Part shown: positions 56,195 through 63,589 of the stretch, one piece after another
How positions within the stretch are numbered: position 1 is the first letter of the stretch
Layout: each line of letters begins with the position of its first letter
Source of the DNA: Geopseudomonas sagittaria
GTDB lineage: Bacteria; Pseudomonadota; Gammaproteobacteria; Pseudomonadales; Pseudomonadaceae
Reading direction: 5' to 3'
DNA: 63,589 nucleotides
NCBI RefSeq assembly: GCF_900115715.1
Contig: NZ_FOXM01000019.1
Coordinates: 1-63,589, forward strand
The notes under the pieces: generated by a model
The model's database searches: none
What the model saw: only the letters and a program-made list of their open reading frames with translations
What the model was told of the DNA's origin: nothing
Made by a program: the position numbers and the translations under genes

Positions 56195-57802
56195 TCAGAA
56201 CAGGTAGGTCAGGCTGGTGTAGAGCTGATCGCGGTTGTTGAAGTAGTCGAACAGGGTGGCGTTGTCGCAGGAGGCCGCATTCGGGAAACCGCACTTGTCG
56301 CCATCGCGCGCATCGCTGCCCCAGAAGGCGTCGTACTCGACCTTCCAGCGCAGCTTGCTGTTCAGTTCGAAGGTGACCGAGGGAATGACGAAGCCGCCGC
56401 CGTTGCTGAGGTCGGTGCCGACCACCAGGTTCGGGCGGATGCGTCCGCTGTTGTAGCTGAGGTCGAAGATCGCGGTGGCGAGCACCGAGTGCTCCTTGAC
56501 CTCGCCGCCCCAGCCGACGCTGTACAGCAGCGCGTCGTCCTCGTCGTAGTTCTGCACCCACTTGTCGAACAGCTGCACCGAGAAGAACATCGGCTTCTCG
56601 GTACCCAGCCAGTCCTGGCTGGCAGCGATGTTCTTGTCCATGCGCAGCATCAGCGCGACCACGTCCTTGGTGGCGTAGCCGTCGAAGCCGGGAGCCACCG
56701 CCTGGCTGATCAGGGTCGGCGGCGACTGCAGGATCTGGTAAGGCGCGTCCTTGATGTAGGCCATCTCGGTGCTGAACACCGCGTCCGCCCACTCGGCGTA
56801 GCGGCTGGCGGTGAAACCGAAGATGTCGACCATCGGGTAGATGATCTCGCCGGCCGGACCGCGGGTCTGCGTGGTGCCCTTGGTCTCCGCCCCGGACGGC
56901 ACGCCCGGCAGACCGAACAGGGCGAGGTTGTTGGAGGCGTTGAGGATCGGCGACGGGTAGAAGGTCTTCAGGTAGGACAGCGAGTAGTTGGTGTCGCCAT
57001 ACAGCCCGTTCCAGCGGATGCCACCGGTCACGTCGCGGTAGTCACCCTCGTCGTTCTCGAAGTTGTACGGATCGATGTTGCGGAAATCGACGCCGGCGTA
57101 CGGCTGGCTCGACCAGCGCCCACCGTAGATGTCCAGCTCGGTGCCGATGTCCTCCTTGCGGTCCCAGCCGGGGCGCACGAACACTTCCAGGCCGCCGTCC
57201 AGCTCCGGCACGTCGATGTTCATCTTGGCGATGATGTTGGCCTTGCGCAGTTCCTCGTTGGCCGGCTCGAGGAAGCTGCGCCAGGTGTAGTCGAAGCCGT
57301 GCACCAGGTCGTTGGCGGCGAAGAAGTCGGTCTCGCCCCAGGCGATCTGCTGCTTGCCGAGGCGGAACTGCAGGCGCTCGCCGACCGGGAAATCGACGTA
57401 CAGCTCGCGGATCTCCTCGTCGTTGTAGAGATCCATGATGTCGCCCTGGCCGTCGGCCTCGCGGTAGTTGTTGGCGCCCATCTCCTCAAGGTGCTCGAGG
57501 AAGTTGGTCTTCACCTCGCGGGAAGCGCGCAGCTTGGCCACCACCGCCACGTCATCGGTGGCCTTCCACTCCAGGTTGAGGCGCGCGGTGCTGCGCGCCA
57601 TCGACAGCTTGCCCTTGTCGTCGTAGCCGGGGGTGTCCTCCCAGTTCTTCATGTTCCAGGACATTTCCTGGCGCAGGTAGCCGTCGACCTTGAGGCGGTC
57701 TTCGGCAAGGGCGGTCGAAGCGACCGTTGCCAGTGCAATCGCCAGCGCGAGCTTGTCCAGAGGGGTGCGCTGGAGCGCACCCACGATGCCGTGCTTGTTC
57801 AT
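56195..57802 (-). CDS. DUF1302 family outer-membrane protein
   Basis: The 535-residue protein has a signal peptide (to about ALA-34) and alternating beta-strand character with a C-terminal aromatic residue (LTYLF), fitting an outer-membrane beta-barrel. DUF1302 proteins travel with DUF1329 and RND proteins in clusters for hydrophobic substrates. It likely supplies the outer-membrane path. Confidence 0.84.
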   Translation of the reverse strand: MNKHGIVGALQRTPLDKLALAIALATVASTALAEDRLKVDGYLRQEMSWNMKNWEDTPGYDDKGKLSMARSTARLNLEWKATDDVAVVAKLRASREVKTNFLEHLEEMGANNYREADGQGDIMDLYNDEEIRELYVDFPVGERLQFRLGKQQIAWGETDFFAANDLVHGFDYTWRSFLEPANEELRKANIIAKMNIDVPELDGGLEVFVRPGWDRKEDIGTELDIYGGRWSSQPYAGVDFRNIDPYNFENDEGDYRDVTGGIRWNGLYGDTNYSLSYLKTFYPSPILNASNNLALFGLPGVPSGAETKGTTQTRGPAGEIIYPMVDIFGFTASRYAEWADAVFSTEMAYIKDAPYQILQSPPTLISQAVAPGFDGYATKDVVALMLRMDKNIAASQDWLGTEKPMFFSVQLFDKWVQNYDEDDALLYSVGWGGEVKEHSVLATAIFDLSYNSGRIRPNLVVGTDLSNGGGFVIPSVTFELNSKLRWKVEYDAFWGSDARDGDKCGFPNAASCDNATLFDYFNNRDQLYTSLTYLF

Positions 57803-57864
57803 GTGTTATCCCCAGAGTGGTTGGCAGCGAGGAACCGATGGTTTCTTGTTGTTGTTATCCCGTC

Positions 57865-60240
57865 TCAGGCCGGCTGGAACGGGGCGGGTTGGGCACTGGC
57901 CGCCGGCTCCGGCGCGCGCTCGCCGAAGATGAAGCGCGGGCGGCTGACGTAGATCAGCGCGGGCATGACAAACAGCGCGGAGAACGCCGACACGCTCAAC
58001 CAGATGGCCATCAGCAGGCCCATCTCGGCCTGGAAGCGCAGCGAGGAGACCCACCACAGCAAGGTGGCGAGGATCAGTACGCTGGCGGTGACGATGACCC
58101 CCATGCCCGAGGAGTGCAGGGCCTGGCGGATGGCATGTTCGGGGCTGCTGCCGATGGCGATCTCTTCCTTGATCCGGTCGGCGATGTAGAAGGCGTAGTC
58201 CACCCCCAGGCCGATACCGAGTGCCGCCACCGGCACGGTGTTGATGTTCATGCCGATACCCTTCCAGGTCATGAAGGCGAAGGTCAGCATGTTGGAGATG
58301 ATCACCGGGACCATGAACAGCATGCCGGCGACGCTGGAGCGGTAGACCAGGGTGCACAGCACGGCGAGCACCAGCAGGGCCAGGGCGATGGCCTCGATCT
58401 GGCTGGACAGGATGATCTCGTTGACCGCGGCCATCACGCCGATCAGGCCGCCGGCCAGTTGCCACTCGCCTTCGCTCAGCGGATGAGTGGCGGTGAACTC
58501 CTTGATGCGTGCCACCGCAGTGCGGATGGTCTCGCCCTGGCGGTCACGGAACATCAGGGTGACCGAGCCGTTGGCGTAGTGCTCGTCGGCGAAGCGCGAG
58601 ATGTCGCCTGGCTCGGAGACCGAATCGAGCATGGCCATCAGGCTGCCGTTGAGGTTGCCGCTGTCGCCCAGCTCGAGATAGCGCGGGTTGCCCTCGCGCA
58701 GGCTGGCGTTGACCTGCGGCAGCACGTCGGCGATGGACACCGAGCCGCCGACCTCGGGCTGCGCCTCGATGAAGCGCTGGAAGCTGTTCATCGCCTGCAG
58801 GGCTTCGTTGCCCTTGATCAGGTCGGGACGGCTGTCGTCGCCGAGCACCACGAACAGGCGGTCAACACCCTCGAAACGCGCGTTGATCGCCGCCGAATCC
58901 TGGTTGTACTGCGCCTCGGGCCAGAGGATCGGCGAACCGGGATTGGCGTCGCCGATCTTCAGGTTCAGCGAGTACAGGCCGGCGCTGACCACCACCAGCA
59001 GGCTGGCGCCGAGTACCACATAGCGGGCCCGCGACAGGCTGACCAGCACGGCCAGGTCGAGCACCTTGCGCAGCACCGGCAGGCAGTTGATCGGGTGCGC
59101 CGTGCCATGCGGCTTGCGGATGAAGGACAGCAGAACCGGGGTGAGGATCACCGCGCTGACGGTCAGGGTCGACACCCAGACCACCGACAGCACGGTGAGC
59201 TTCTGCAGCATCGGGATCGGGCTCAACGCCACCACCGCCATGCACGCGGCGTCGGCGATCACCCCCAGCATACCCGGACGGAACAGGTCGGCCAGGGCGA
59301 TTCGCGCGGCGATCCGCGAGGTGTCAGCACCCGGCGGCAGCAGCTCGATCTCGTCGTCGAAGCGGTTGACGATCTGCACCGAGTGCGACACCGCCCGCGA
59401 GGTGATCAGCATGGCCACCACAATGACCAGCGGCTCGAAGTGGATGCCCAGCAGGCGGCAGATGCCCAGCGCCCAGACCGCACTGACCACACCGGCCAGC
59501 AGCGGCAGGAACAGCCCGCGCCAGGTGCGCAGCAGGACGAACAGCATGGCCAGGGTCACCATGAGGGCGGCCAGCACCAGCTGGAGGGTCTCCGGCAGGT
59601 AGTGGTTGACCCAGCCGTAGAGGATCGGGTCGCCGACCACGCGGATCTTCACGCTGCCGTCGTCGACCTTGGCGATCAGCGCGCGGACCTCGTGGAACAC
59701 CTTGCTGTAGTCGACCTGCTGGTCGATGAAGTCGACGGTGATCAGGGTGGCCTGCAGGTCCTTGGACACGTAGGGACCGTAGACCATCGGGTTGCGCAGC
59801 ACCGCCTGCTTCAGCTCGGCCATCGCTGCGGCGTCCACCGGCAGGTCGGGCCACATCAGCGGGCGGCTCTCGATGCCTGCGGTGGAGGCACGTACCTCCT
59901 TGAGCTTCTTCGAGGCCAGCGAGGTGATCTGGTACTGGTTGACCGCCGAAACCTCGCGCAGTCCGAGGGTGACGCTGCGCACCTTGTCGAGTACGGCGGT
60001 CTGGAAGATGTCGCCCTCCTCCACCTCGAACATGATGGTGACCATGTTCGAGCCGCCGAAGGTGTCCTTGAACTTCTCGTGGGTCTGCACGTACTCGTGG
60101 CGCGAGGGCAGCATGTCCTCGAACACGGTGCGCACCTCGATGTGCAGGGCGAACCAGCTGAGGATCAGGGTCAGGGTGAGCAGCACGCCGGTCACCCAGG
60201 CGCGCCGACGGATGCAGAATTCGGCTATGCGTTCGATCAT
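57865..60240 (-). CDS. RND superfamily transporter (MMPL-like)
   Basis: The 791-residue protein has two sets of about six membrane helices (after an N-terminal helix at about 12-32), with large periplasmic loops in between, the pattern of RND/MMPL exporters. Typical motif segments are VVAMLITSRAVSHSVQIVNR and ALGIGLGVDYAFYIADR. The start at 60240 gives the usual short N-terminus MIERIAEFC. It is cotranscribed with the YCF48-like gene upstream and DUF1302/DUF1329 downstream. Confidence 0.9.
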   Translation of the reverse strand: MIERIAEFCIRRRAWVTGVLLTLTLILSWFALHIEVRTVFEDMLPSRHEYVQTHEKFKDTFGGSNMVTIMFEVEEGDIFQTAVLDKVRSVTLGLREVSAVNQYQITSLASKKLKEVRASTAGIESRPLMWPDLPVDAAAMAELKQAVLRNPMVYGPYVSKDLQATLITVDFIDQQVDYSKVFHEVRALIAKVDDGSVKIRVVGDPILYGWVNHYLPETLQLVLAALMVTLAMLFVLLRTWRGLFLPLLAGVVSAVWALGICRLLGIHFEPLVIVVAMLITSRAVSHSVQIVNRFDDEIELLPPGADTSRIAARIALADLFRPGMLGVIADAACMAVVALSPIPMLQKLTVLSVVWVSTLTVSAVILTPVLLSFIRKPHGTAHPINCLPVLRKVLDLAVLVSLSRARYVVLGASLLVVVSAGLYSLNLKIGDANPGSPILWPEAQYNQDSAAINARFEGVDRLFVVLGDDSRPDLIKGNEALQAMNSFQRFIEAQPEVGGSVSIADVLPQVNASLREGNPRYLELGDSGNLNGSLMAMLDSVSEPGDISRFADEHYANGSVTLMFRDRQGETIRTAVARIKEFTATHPLSEGEWQLAGGLIGVMAAVNEIILSSQIEAIALALLVLAVLCTLVYRSSVAGMLFMVPVIISNMLTFAFMTWKGIGMNINTVPVAALGIGLGVDYAFYIADRIKEEIAIGSSPEHAIRQALHSSGMGVIVTASVLILATLLWWVSSLRFQAEMGLLMAIWLSVSAFSALFVMPALIYVSRPRFIFGERAPEPAASAQPAPFQPA

Positions 60241-60275
60241 GGTCGTATCTCGCAGAAGTAGGGGCCAGGGGCGAT

Positions 60276-61322
60276 TCAGGGATTCACGGGCGACCACTGG
60301 CGGCCGTCCCAGCGGCCGACGTCGGCGCCGGCCAGCCAGATGCTCGAGCCGACCAGCAGCGCGCGGGTGTGCCAGGCCAGGTTGCGCTCGTCGAGGGCGC
60401 CGCTCTGCCAGTCGCCATCGGCGCTGCCGCTCACCCAGCGGCCCATGGCACCGCTGGCGAACCAGCGGCCGTTGCCGGCGTCCCAGAGCACGTCGAACAG
60501 GTGGTCCTTGATGCCCAGCTCGACGCTGTCCCACTGCCGGCCGCCGTCGCGGGTGACCAGCAGGGCGCCTTCCAGGCCGACCGCCACGCCGTTGAGCGCA
60601 TCGCGGAACTGCACCGACATCAGCGAGGCGGGTACCGGGCTGGCGATCTCCTCCCAGTTCTGCCCCTGCTCGTCGCTGAGCAGGATGCGGCCGAACTCGC
60701 CGACCACCAGCAGGCGGCCGCCGTCGAGGATGGCCACGTCGTTCCAGGCCACGTCCTCCTCTTCGCGCAGGCGCTGCCAGCGCTGCCCGTGGTCGCGGCT
60801 GATCAGCAGCGCGCCCATTTCGCCGGTGGCGATGGCCAGGCCGCCCGGCGCGACGCGCACCCGGTTGAGCTTGTTGGCGACTTCCGAGCGCGGCACATCC
60901 TGCGCCGCCTGCCAGCTCTGGCCGGCATCGGCGCTGTGCAGGATCACCCCGTCGTTGCCGACCGCCACCGCATGCTGGGCATCCCACACGGCGATGTCCT
61001 GCAGGGTGCTCTGGGTCGGGGTGGCCAGGCGGCTGATCTTGCCGTCGGCGCCGATCGACAGAATCTTGCCGCTGGAGCCGCTGACCCAGACATCGCCGGC
61101 CGGCGACAGGGCCAGGCCGTAGAAGTGGTCGCGGCGCTCGAGCAGCGGCGGCGTCACGGTGGCGCCCACCGGCTGCGGCTTGATGAACAGGCCGGCCCAC
61201 AGCAGGCCACCGATGATTGCCCATGGCAGCACCGCCATGAGCAGCTTGACGCCCCGCTGGGCGACTCCCGGACGGGGCACCGCCTGGGATGAGGCTTGAT
61301 CGATATTGATGAGTGTTGACAT
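60276..61322 (-). CDS. YCF48-like beta-propeller protein with membrane anchor
   Basis: The 348-residue protein has one N-terminal membrane helix (about 27-47) and a periplasmic propeller of BNR/YCF48 repeats (repeated GxxGxILxSxDxGxxW such as GVILHSADAGQSW and GRILLSDEQGQNW). It is commonly paired with RND proteins in DUF1302/DUF1329 operons, and is the first gene here. It may couple the inner-membrane transporter to the periplasmic protein. Confidence 0.83.
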   Translation of the reverse strand: MSTLINIDQASSQAVPRPGVAQRGVKLLMAVLPWAIIGGLLWAGLFIKPQPVGATVTPPLLERRDHFYGLALSPAGDVWVSGSSGKILSIGADGKISRLATPTQSTLQDIAVWDAQHAVAVGNDGVILHSADAGQSWQAAQDVPRSEVANKLNRVRVAPGGLAIATGEMGALLISRDHGQRWQRLREEEDVAWNDVAILDGGRLLVVGEFGRILLSDEQGQNWEEIASPVPASLMSVQFRDALNGVAVGLEGALLVTRDGGRQWDSVELGIKDHLFDVLWDAGNGRWFASGAMGRWVSGSADGDWQSGALDERNLAWHTRALLVGSSIWLAGADVGRWDGRQWSPVNP

Positions 61323-61431
61323 GGGTCAAGTCCGCTAGATTGACGTCGACCCCACTCTATGTCCGCCCCAGTACCCCAACTATCCAGCCACCGCGCGGCT
61401 TGTCCCTTGGGCGCACATTAATGTGCATTCG

Positions 61432-61446
61432 TGCACTGCCCGGATA
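61432..61446 (+). promoter_or_regulatory. Third XylS-type half-site match
   Basis: TGCACTGCCCGGATA on the plus strand fits TGCA-N6-GGNTA and differs by one base from the Rieske-promoter half-site. It lies 110-125 bases upstream of the YCF48-RND operon but faces the opposite direction. Function is uncertain. Confidence 0.4.
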
Positions 61447-61461
61447 ACCGGGTGCGCAGAC

Positions 61462-61497
61462 AAAAAAAGGCCGAAGCCCCGCTGCGGGACTTCGGCC
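61462..61497 (-). terminator. Terminator after the globin gene
   Basis: A long stem (GGCCGAAGTCCCGC / GCGGGGCTTCGGCC, one mismatch) is followed on the minus strand by seven T. It ends the acetaldehyde dehydrogenase-aldolase-globin transcript. Confidence 0.88.
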
Positions 61498-61535
61498 CAA
61501 ATCTCCCCCCATGGCGCCGGGAGCACCTGCCTGCC

Positions 61536-61925
61536 TCAGTAATACGATTTGATCAGCGCAATCCCCTTGCCCAGCACCTCGCGCCAGGCGAGCAGCTCAT
61601 CGGCGCCAGCCTCCCGATCATGCTCGGCGACCGTCTGCAACAGCGCCTCCAGCCACAAGTCGTAGAGCTCCGGGCGGATGTCGAAGCCTTCTCGCGAGTG
61701 GCTATGCCCCAGCGCGCGCAGCTTGGAGTCGGACATCCCCCGCGCATGGAGCACCAGGTTGAGGATGCCCGCACGCAGCAGATGCTTCTGCGCCACCATG
61801 TCGGTAGCGGTGAACTTGTCGCGAATGATCGGCGAGCTGGCGAGAAAGCGCTGGTAGAACGAGTCGAAGAAGCCCGGACTGGCGCAGCAGCGCCCGTAGC
61901 TTTGCATCACTCTATTGGCCGGCAT
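61536..61925 (-). CDS. Small globin-family protein
   Basis: The 129-residue protein resembles single-domain bacterial globins: FFDSFYQRFLASSP in the first helices and GHSHSREGFDIRPELYDLWLEALL in the proximal-His and G/H-helix region. The ATG at 61925 has GAGGAAGAG upstream. Its location after the aldolase gene suggests oxygen or nitric-oxide handling for the oxygenase pathway, which is inference. Confidence 0.78.
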   Translation of the reverse strand: MPANRVMQSYGRCCASPGFFDSFYQRFLASSPIIRDKFTATDMVAQKHLLRAGILNLVLHARGMSDSKLRALGHSHSREGFDIRPELYDLWLEALLQTVAEHDREAGADELLAWREVLGKGIALIKSYY

Positions 61926-61945
61926 CACGACTCTTCCTCATGTTC

Positions 61946-61970
61946 GGCGGGCCGTCGATCGAGGCCCGCC
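61946..61970. repeat. Hairpin between aldolase and globin genes
   Basis: GGCGGGCC and GGCCCGCC are separated by nine bases, with no T run. It may protect or attenuate the message between the two genes. Confidence 0.5.
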
Positions 61971-61989
61971 ATGGCGCAACCAGTGGGGC

Positions 61990-63024
61990 TCAGCGCATCC
62001 CCTTGCCGACGGCCAGCAGATCCAGCGCCACGTCGACGATCATGTCTTCCTGGCCGCCGACCATGCGGCGCTTGCCCAGTTCGACGAGGATATCCAGGGT
62101 CTTCAGGCCGTACTTCGCGGCGGCCACTTCGGCGTGACGCAGGAAGCTCGAGTAGACGCCGGCGTAGCCGAGGCCGAGGGTCTCGCGGTCGACGCGCACC
62201 GGGCGGTCCTGCAGCGGACGCACCAGGTCGTCGGCGGCGTCCATCAGGCGGTACAGGTCGGTGCCGTGGTTCCAGCCCATGCGCTCGGCGGCGGCGATGA
62301 ACACCTCCAGCGGCGCGTTGCCGGCACCGGCACCCATGCCGGCCAGGGAGGCGTCGATGCGATCACAGCCCTCTTCCACCGCGGTGATCGAGTTGGCCAC
62401 GCCGAGGCTGAGGTTGTGGTGGGCGTGCATGCCAGTCTGGGTCGCCGGATCCAGCACTGCCTTGAAGGCGCGCATGCGGTCACGGATGTCCTGCATGTTC
62501 ATCGCACCGCCGGAGTCGGCCATGTAGATGCACTGGGCGCCGTAGCTTTCCATCAGCTTGCCCTGCGCCGCCAACTGCTCGGCCGGGATCATGTGGCTCA
62601 TCATCAGGAAGCCGACGGTGTCCATGCCCAGCGAACGGGCGTACTCGATGTGCTGCTTGGAGACGTCCGCCTCGGTGCAGTGGGTGGCGATGCGCACCGA
62701 GCGGGCGCCGGCGTCGTAGGCGGCCTTGAGATCGTGGACCGTGCCGATGCCGGGCAGCAGCAGCACGGTGATCCTGGCGTGCTGGATCACGTCGGCGGCG
62801 GCCTCGATCCACTCGAGGTCGGTGTGGGCGCCGAAGCCGTAGTTGAAGCTGGAGCCCTGCAGGCCGTCACCGTGGGTGACTTCGATGGCATCCACCTTGG
62901 CCTCGTCCAGGGCGCGGGCGATGTCCTGCACGTTCTGCAGCGAGTACTGGTGGCGCACGGCGTGGCTGCCGTCGCGCAGGGTCACGTCGGAGATGTACAG
63001 TTTCTTGCTCGGATCGAAGGTCAT
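61990..63024 (-). CDS. dmpG: 4-hydroxy-2-oxovalerate aldolase
   Basis: The 344-residue enzyme of the DmpG/BphI/HsaF type cleaves 4-hydroxy-2-oxoacids to pyruvate and an aldehyde. It has the metal and substrate motifs [14 protein letters not shown] (about 13-26), ADSGG, and the metal-binding HAHHNLSLG. It pairs with the acylating aldehyde dehydrogenase, 11 bases away, to form the substrate-channelling complex. It completes the lower meta pathway with the ring-cleavage enzymes. Confidence 0.94.
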   Translation of the reverse strand: MTFDPSKKLYISDVTLRDGSHAVRHQYSLQNVQDIARALDEAKVDAIEVTHGDGLQGSSFNYGFGAHTDLEWIEAAADVIQHARITVLLLPGIGTVHDLKAAYDAGARSVRIATHCTEADVSKQHIEYARSLGMDTVGFLMMSHMIPAEQLAAQGKLMESYGAQCIYMADSGGAMNMQDIRDRMRAFKAVLDPATQTGMHAHHNLSLGVANSITAVEEGCDRIDASLAGMGAGAGNAPLEVFIAAAERMGWNHGTDLYRLMDAADDLVRPLQDRPVRVDRETLGLGYAGVYSSFLRHAEVAAAKYGLKTLDILVELGKRRMVGGQEDMIVDVALDLLAVGKGMR

Positions 63025-63035
63025 GGCGCTTCTCC

Positions 63036-63589
63036 TCAGGCGTTGATCATGGAAAGCGCCATGCGCTCGGCGGTGGCCAGCGCGGCGGAGGTCATGATGT
63101 CGAGGTTGCCGGCGTAGGCCGGCAGGTAGTGGGCGGCGCCCTCCACCTCGAGGAACACCGAGGTCTTCAGACCGGAGAAGGTGCCGTGGCCCGGGATGGT
63201 CAGCGGCTTGTCTGCGGGGATGACGTCGAACTGCACCTTCTGCTTGAGGCGGTAGCCCGGCACGTAGGCCTGCACGGCCTGGGCCATTTCCTCGACCGAG
63301 GCCTCGACCTTGGCCTGGTCGACCGCTTCGGACAGCACGAACACGGTGTCGCGCATGATCAGCGGCGGCTCGGCCGGGTTCATGACGATGATCGCCTTGC
63401 CCTTGGCGGCGCCGCCGATCACCTCGATGGCCTGGGTGGTGGTCTCGGTGAACTCGTCGATGTTGGCGCGGGTGCCCGAGCCGGCGGACTTGCTGGCGAT
63501 CGAGGCGACGATCTCGGCGTAGTGCACCTTGGCCACGCGCGACACCGCGGCGACCATCGGGATGGTGGCCTGGCCGCCGCAGGTGACCA
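63036..63589 (-). CDS. dmpF: Acylating acetaldehyde dehydrogenase (5' end beyond window)
   Basis: About 184 codons of the C-terminal part are present. The nucleophilic Cys region [12 protein letters not shown] lies at the window edge, and [14 protein letters not shown] and [17 protein letters not shown] fit the DmpF/BphJ family. It converts acetaldehyde from the aldolase to acetyl-CoA. The N-terminal NAD domain, and probably a hydratase gene, lie outside. Confidence 0.93.
   Translation of the reverse strand, partial: VTCGGQATIPMVAAVSRVAKVHYAEIVASIASKSAGSGTRANIDEFTETTTQAIEVIGGAAKGKAIIVMNPAEPPLIMRDTVFVLSEAVDQAKVEASVEEMAQAVQAYVPGYRLKQKVQFDVIPADKPLTIPGHGTFSGLKTSVFLEVEGAAHYLPAYAGNLDIMTSAALATAERMALSMINA

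Noticed and set aside
57727..60261. Long open frame on the plus strand over the RND and DUF1302 genes
   Set aside because: It is the antisense shadow of strongly coding minus-strand genes; the translation is low-complexity His/Gln/Asp/Arg-rich and has no domain.

Overview
The window looks like the chromosome of a high-GC gammaproteobacterium, most likely Pseudomonas or a close relative. The evidence is strongly GC-biased codon usage, the paa gene order, and an inverted pair of the GTAGGAGCGAGCTTGCTCGC-type REP sequence typical of that genus. No rRNA, tRNA, CRISPR array, transposase or phage gene was recognised. The theme is aromatic catabolism: two complete or near-complete degradation systems flank a short block of general genes and one unusual acyl-transfer cluster.

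Region 1 (1-26 kb) is an aralkylamine and phenylacetate catabolic island. A TRAP carboxylate transporter (dctPQM) and the repressor paaX come first. Next is a tryptophan-tryptophylquinone aromatic amine dehydrogenase operon (aauBEDA plus a monohaem cytochrome c), then phenylacetaldehyde dehydrogenase (feaB) with its AraC-type activator (feaR). The paa genes follow in three groups: paaN-paaY (minus), paaFGHIJK (plus) and paaABCDE-paaZ (plus). Together they would take 2-phenylethylamine through phenylacetaldehyde, phenylacetate, phenylacetyl-CoA, its epoxide and the oxepin to acetyl-CoA and succinyl-CoA. Shared sequence elements suggest that FeaR controls both aauB and feaB, and that dctP is co-regulated with paaF.

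Region 2 (26-33.3 kb) holds unrelated genes: diacylglycerol kinase, a SulP transporter, a CorC/HlyC-type membrane protein, an RcnB/CigR-like protein, a RelE-type toxin-antitoxin pair, an archease, and a hypothetical exported protein whose reading frame is broken at a 13-nt G tract.

Region 3 (33.3-40 kb) is a plus-strand cluster of a stand-alone GroEL paralogue, an acyl-CoA-synthetase-like protein lacking an internal catalytic segment, 2-oxoacid dehydrogenase E1-alpha, E1-beta and a short E2, and a dedicated acyl carrier protein. I know of no established function for this combination.

Region 4 (40-63.6 kb, minus strand apart from regulatory sites) is a second aromatic pathway. It contains a CarAa-like Rieske oxygenase with a 2Fe-2S/FAD reductase, a short-chain dehydrogenase, a type I extradiol dioxygenase, two meta-cleavage-type hydrolases and two amidase-signature hydrolases. 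It also has a racemase-fold and an M20-fold protein that both lack canonical catalytic residues, a XylS/BenR-type regulator with matching promoter half-sites, and a cupin and an alcohol dehydrogenase. An envelope module (DUF1329, DUF1302, RND, YCF48-like), a small globin, and the 4-hydroxy-2-oxovalerate aldolase/acetaldehyde dehydrogenase pair (cut by the window end) complete it. A nitrogen-containing or amide-linked aromatic substrate is likely but not identified.
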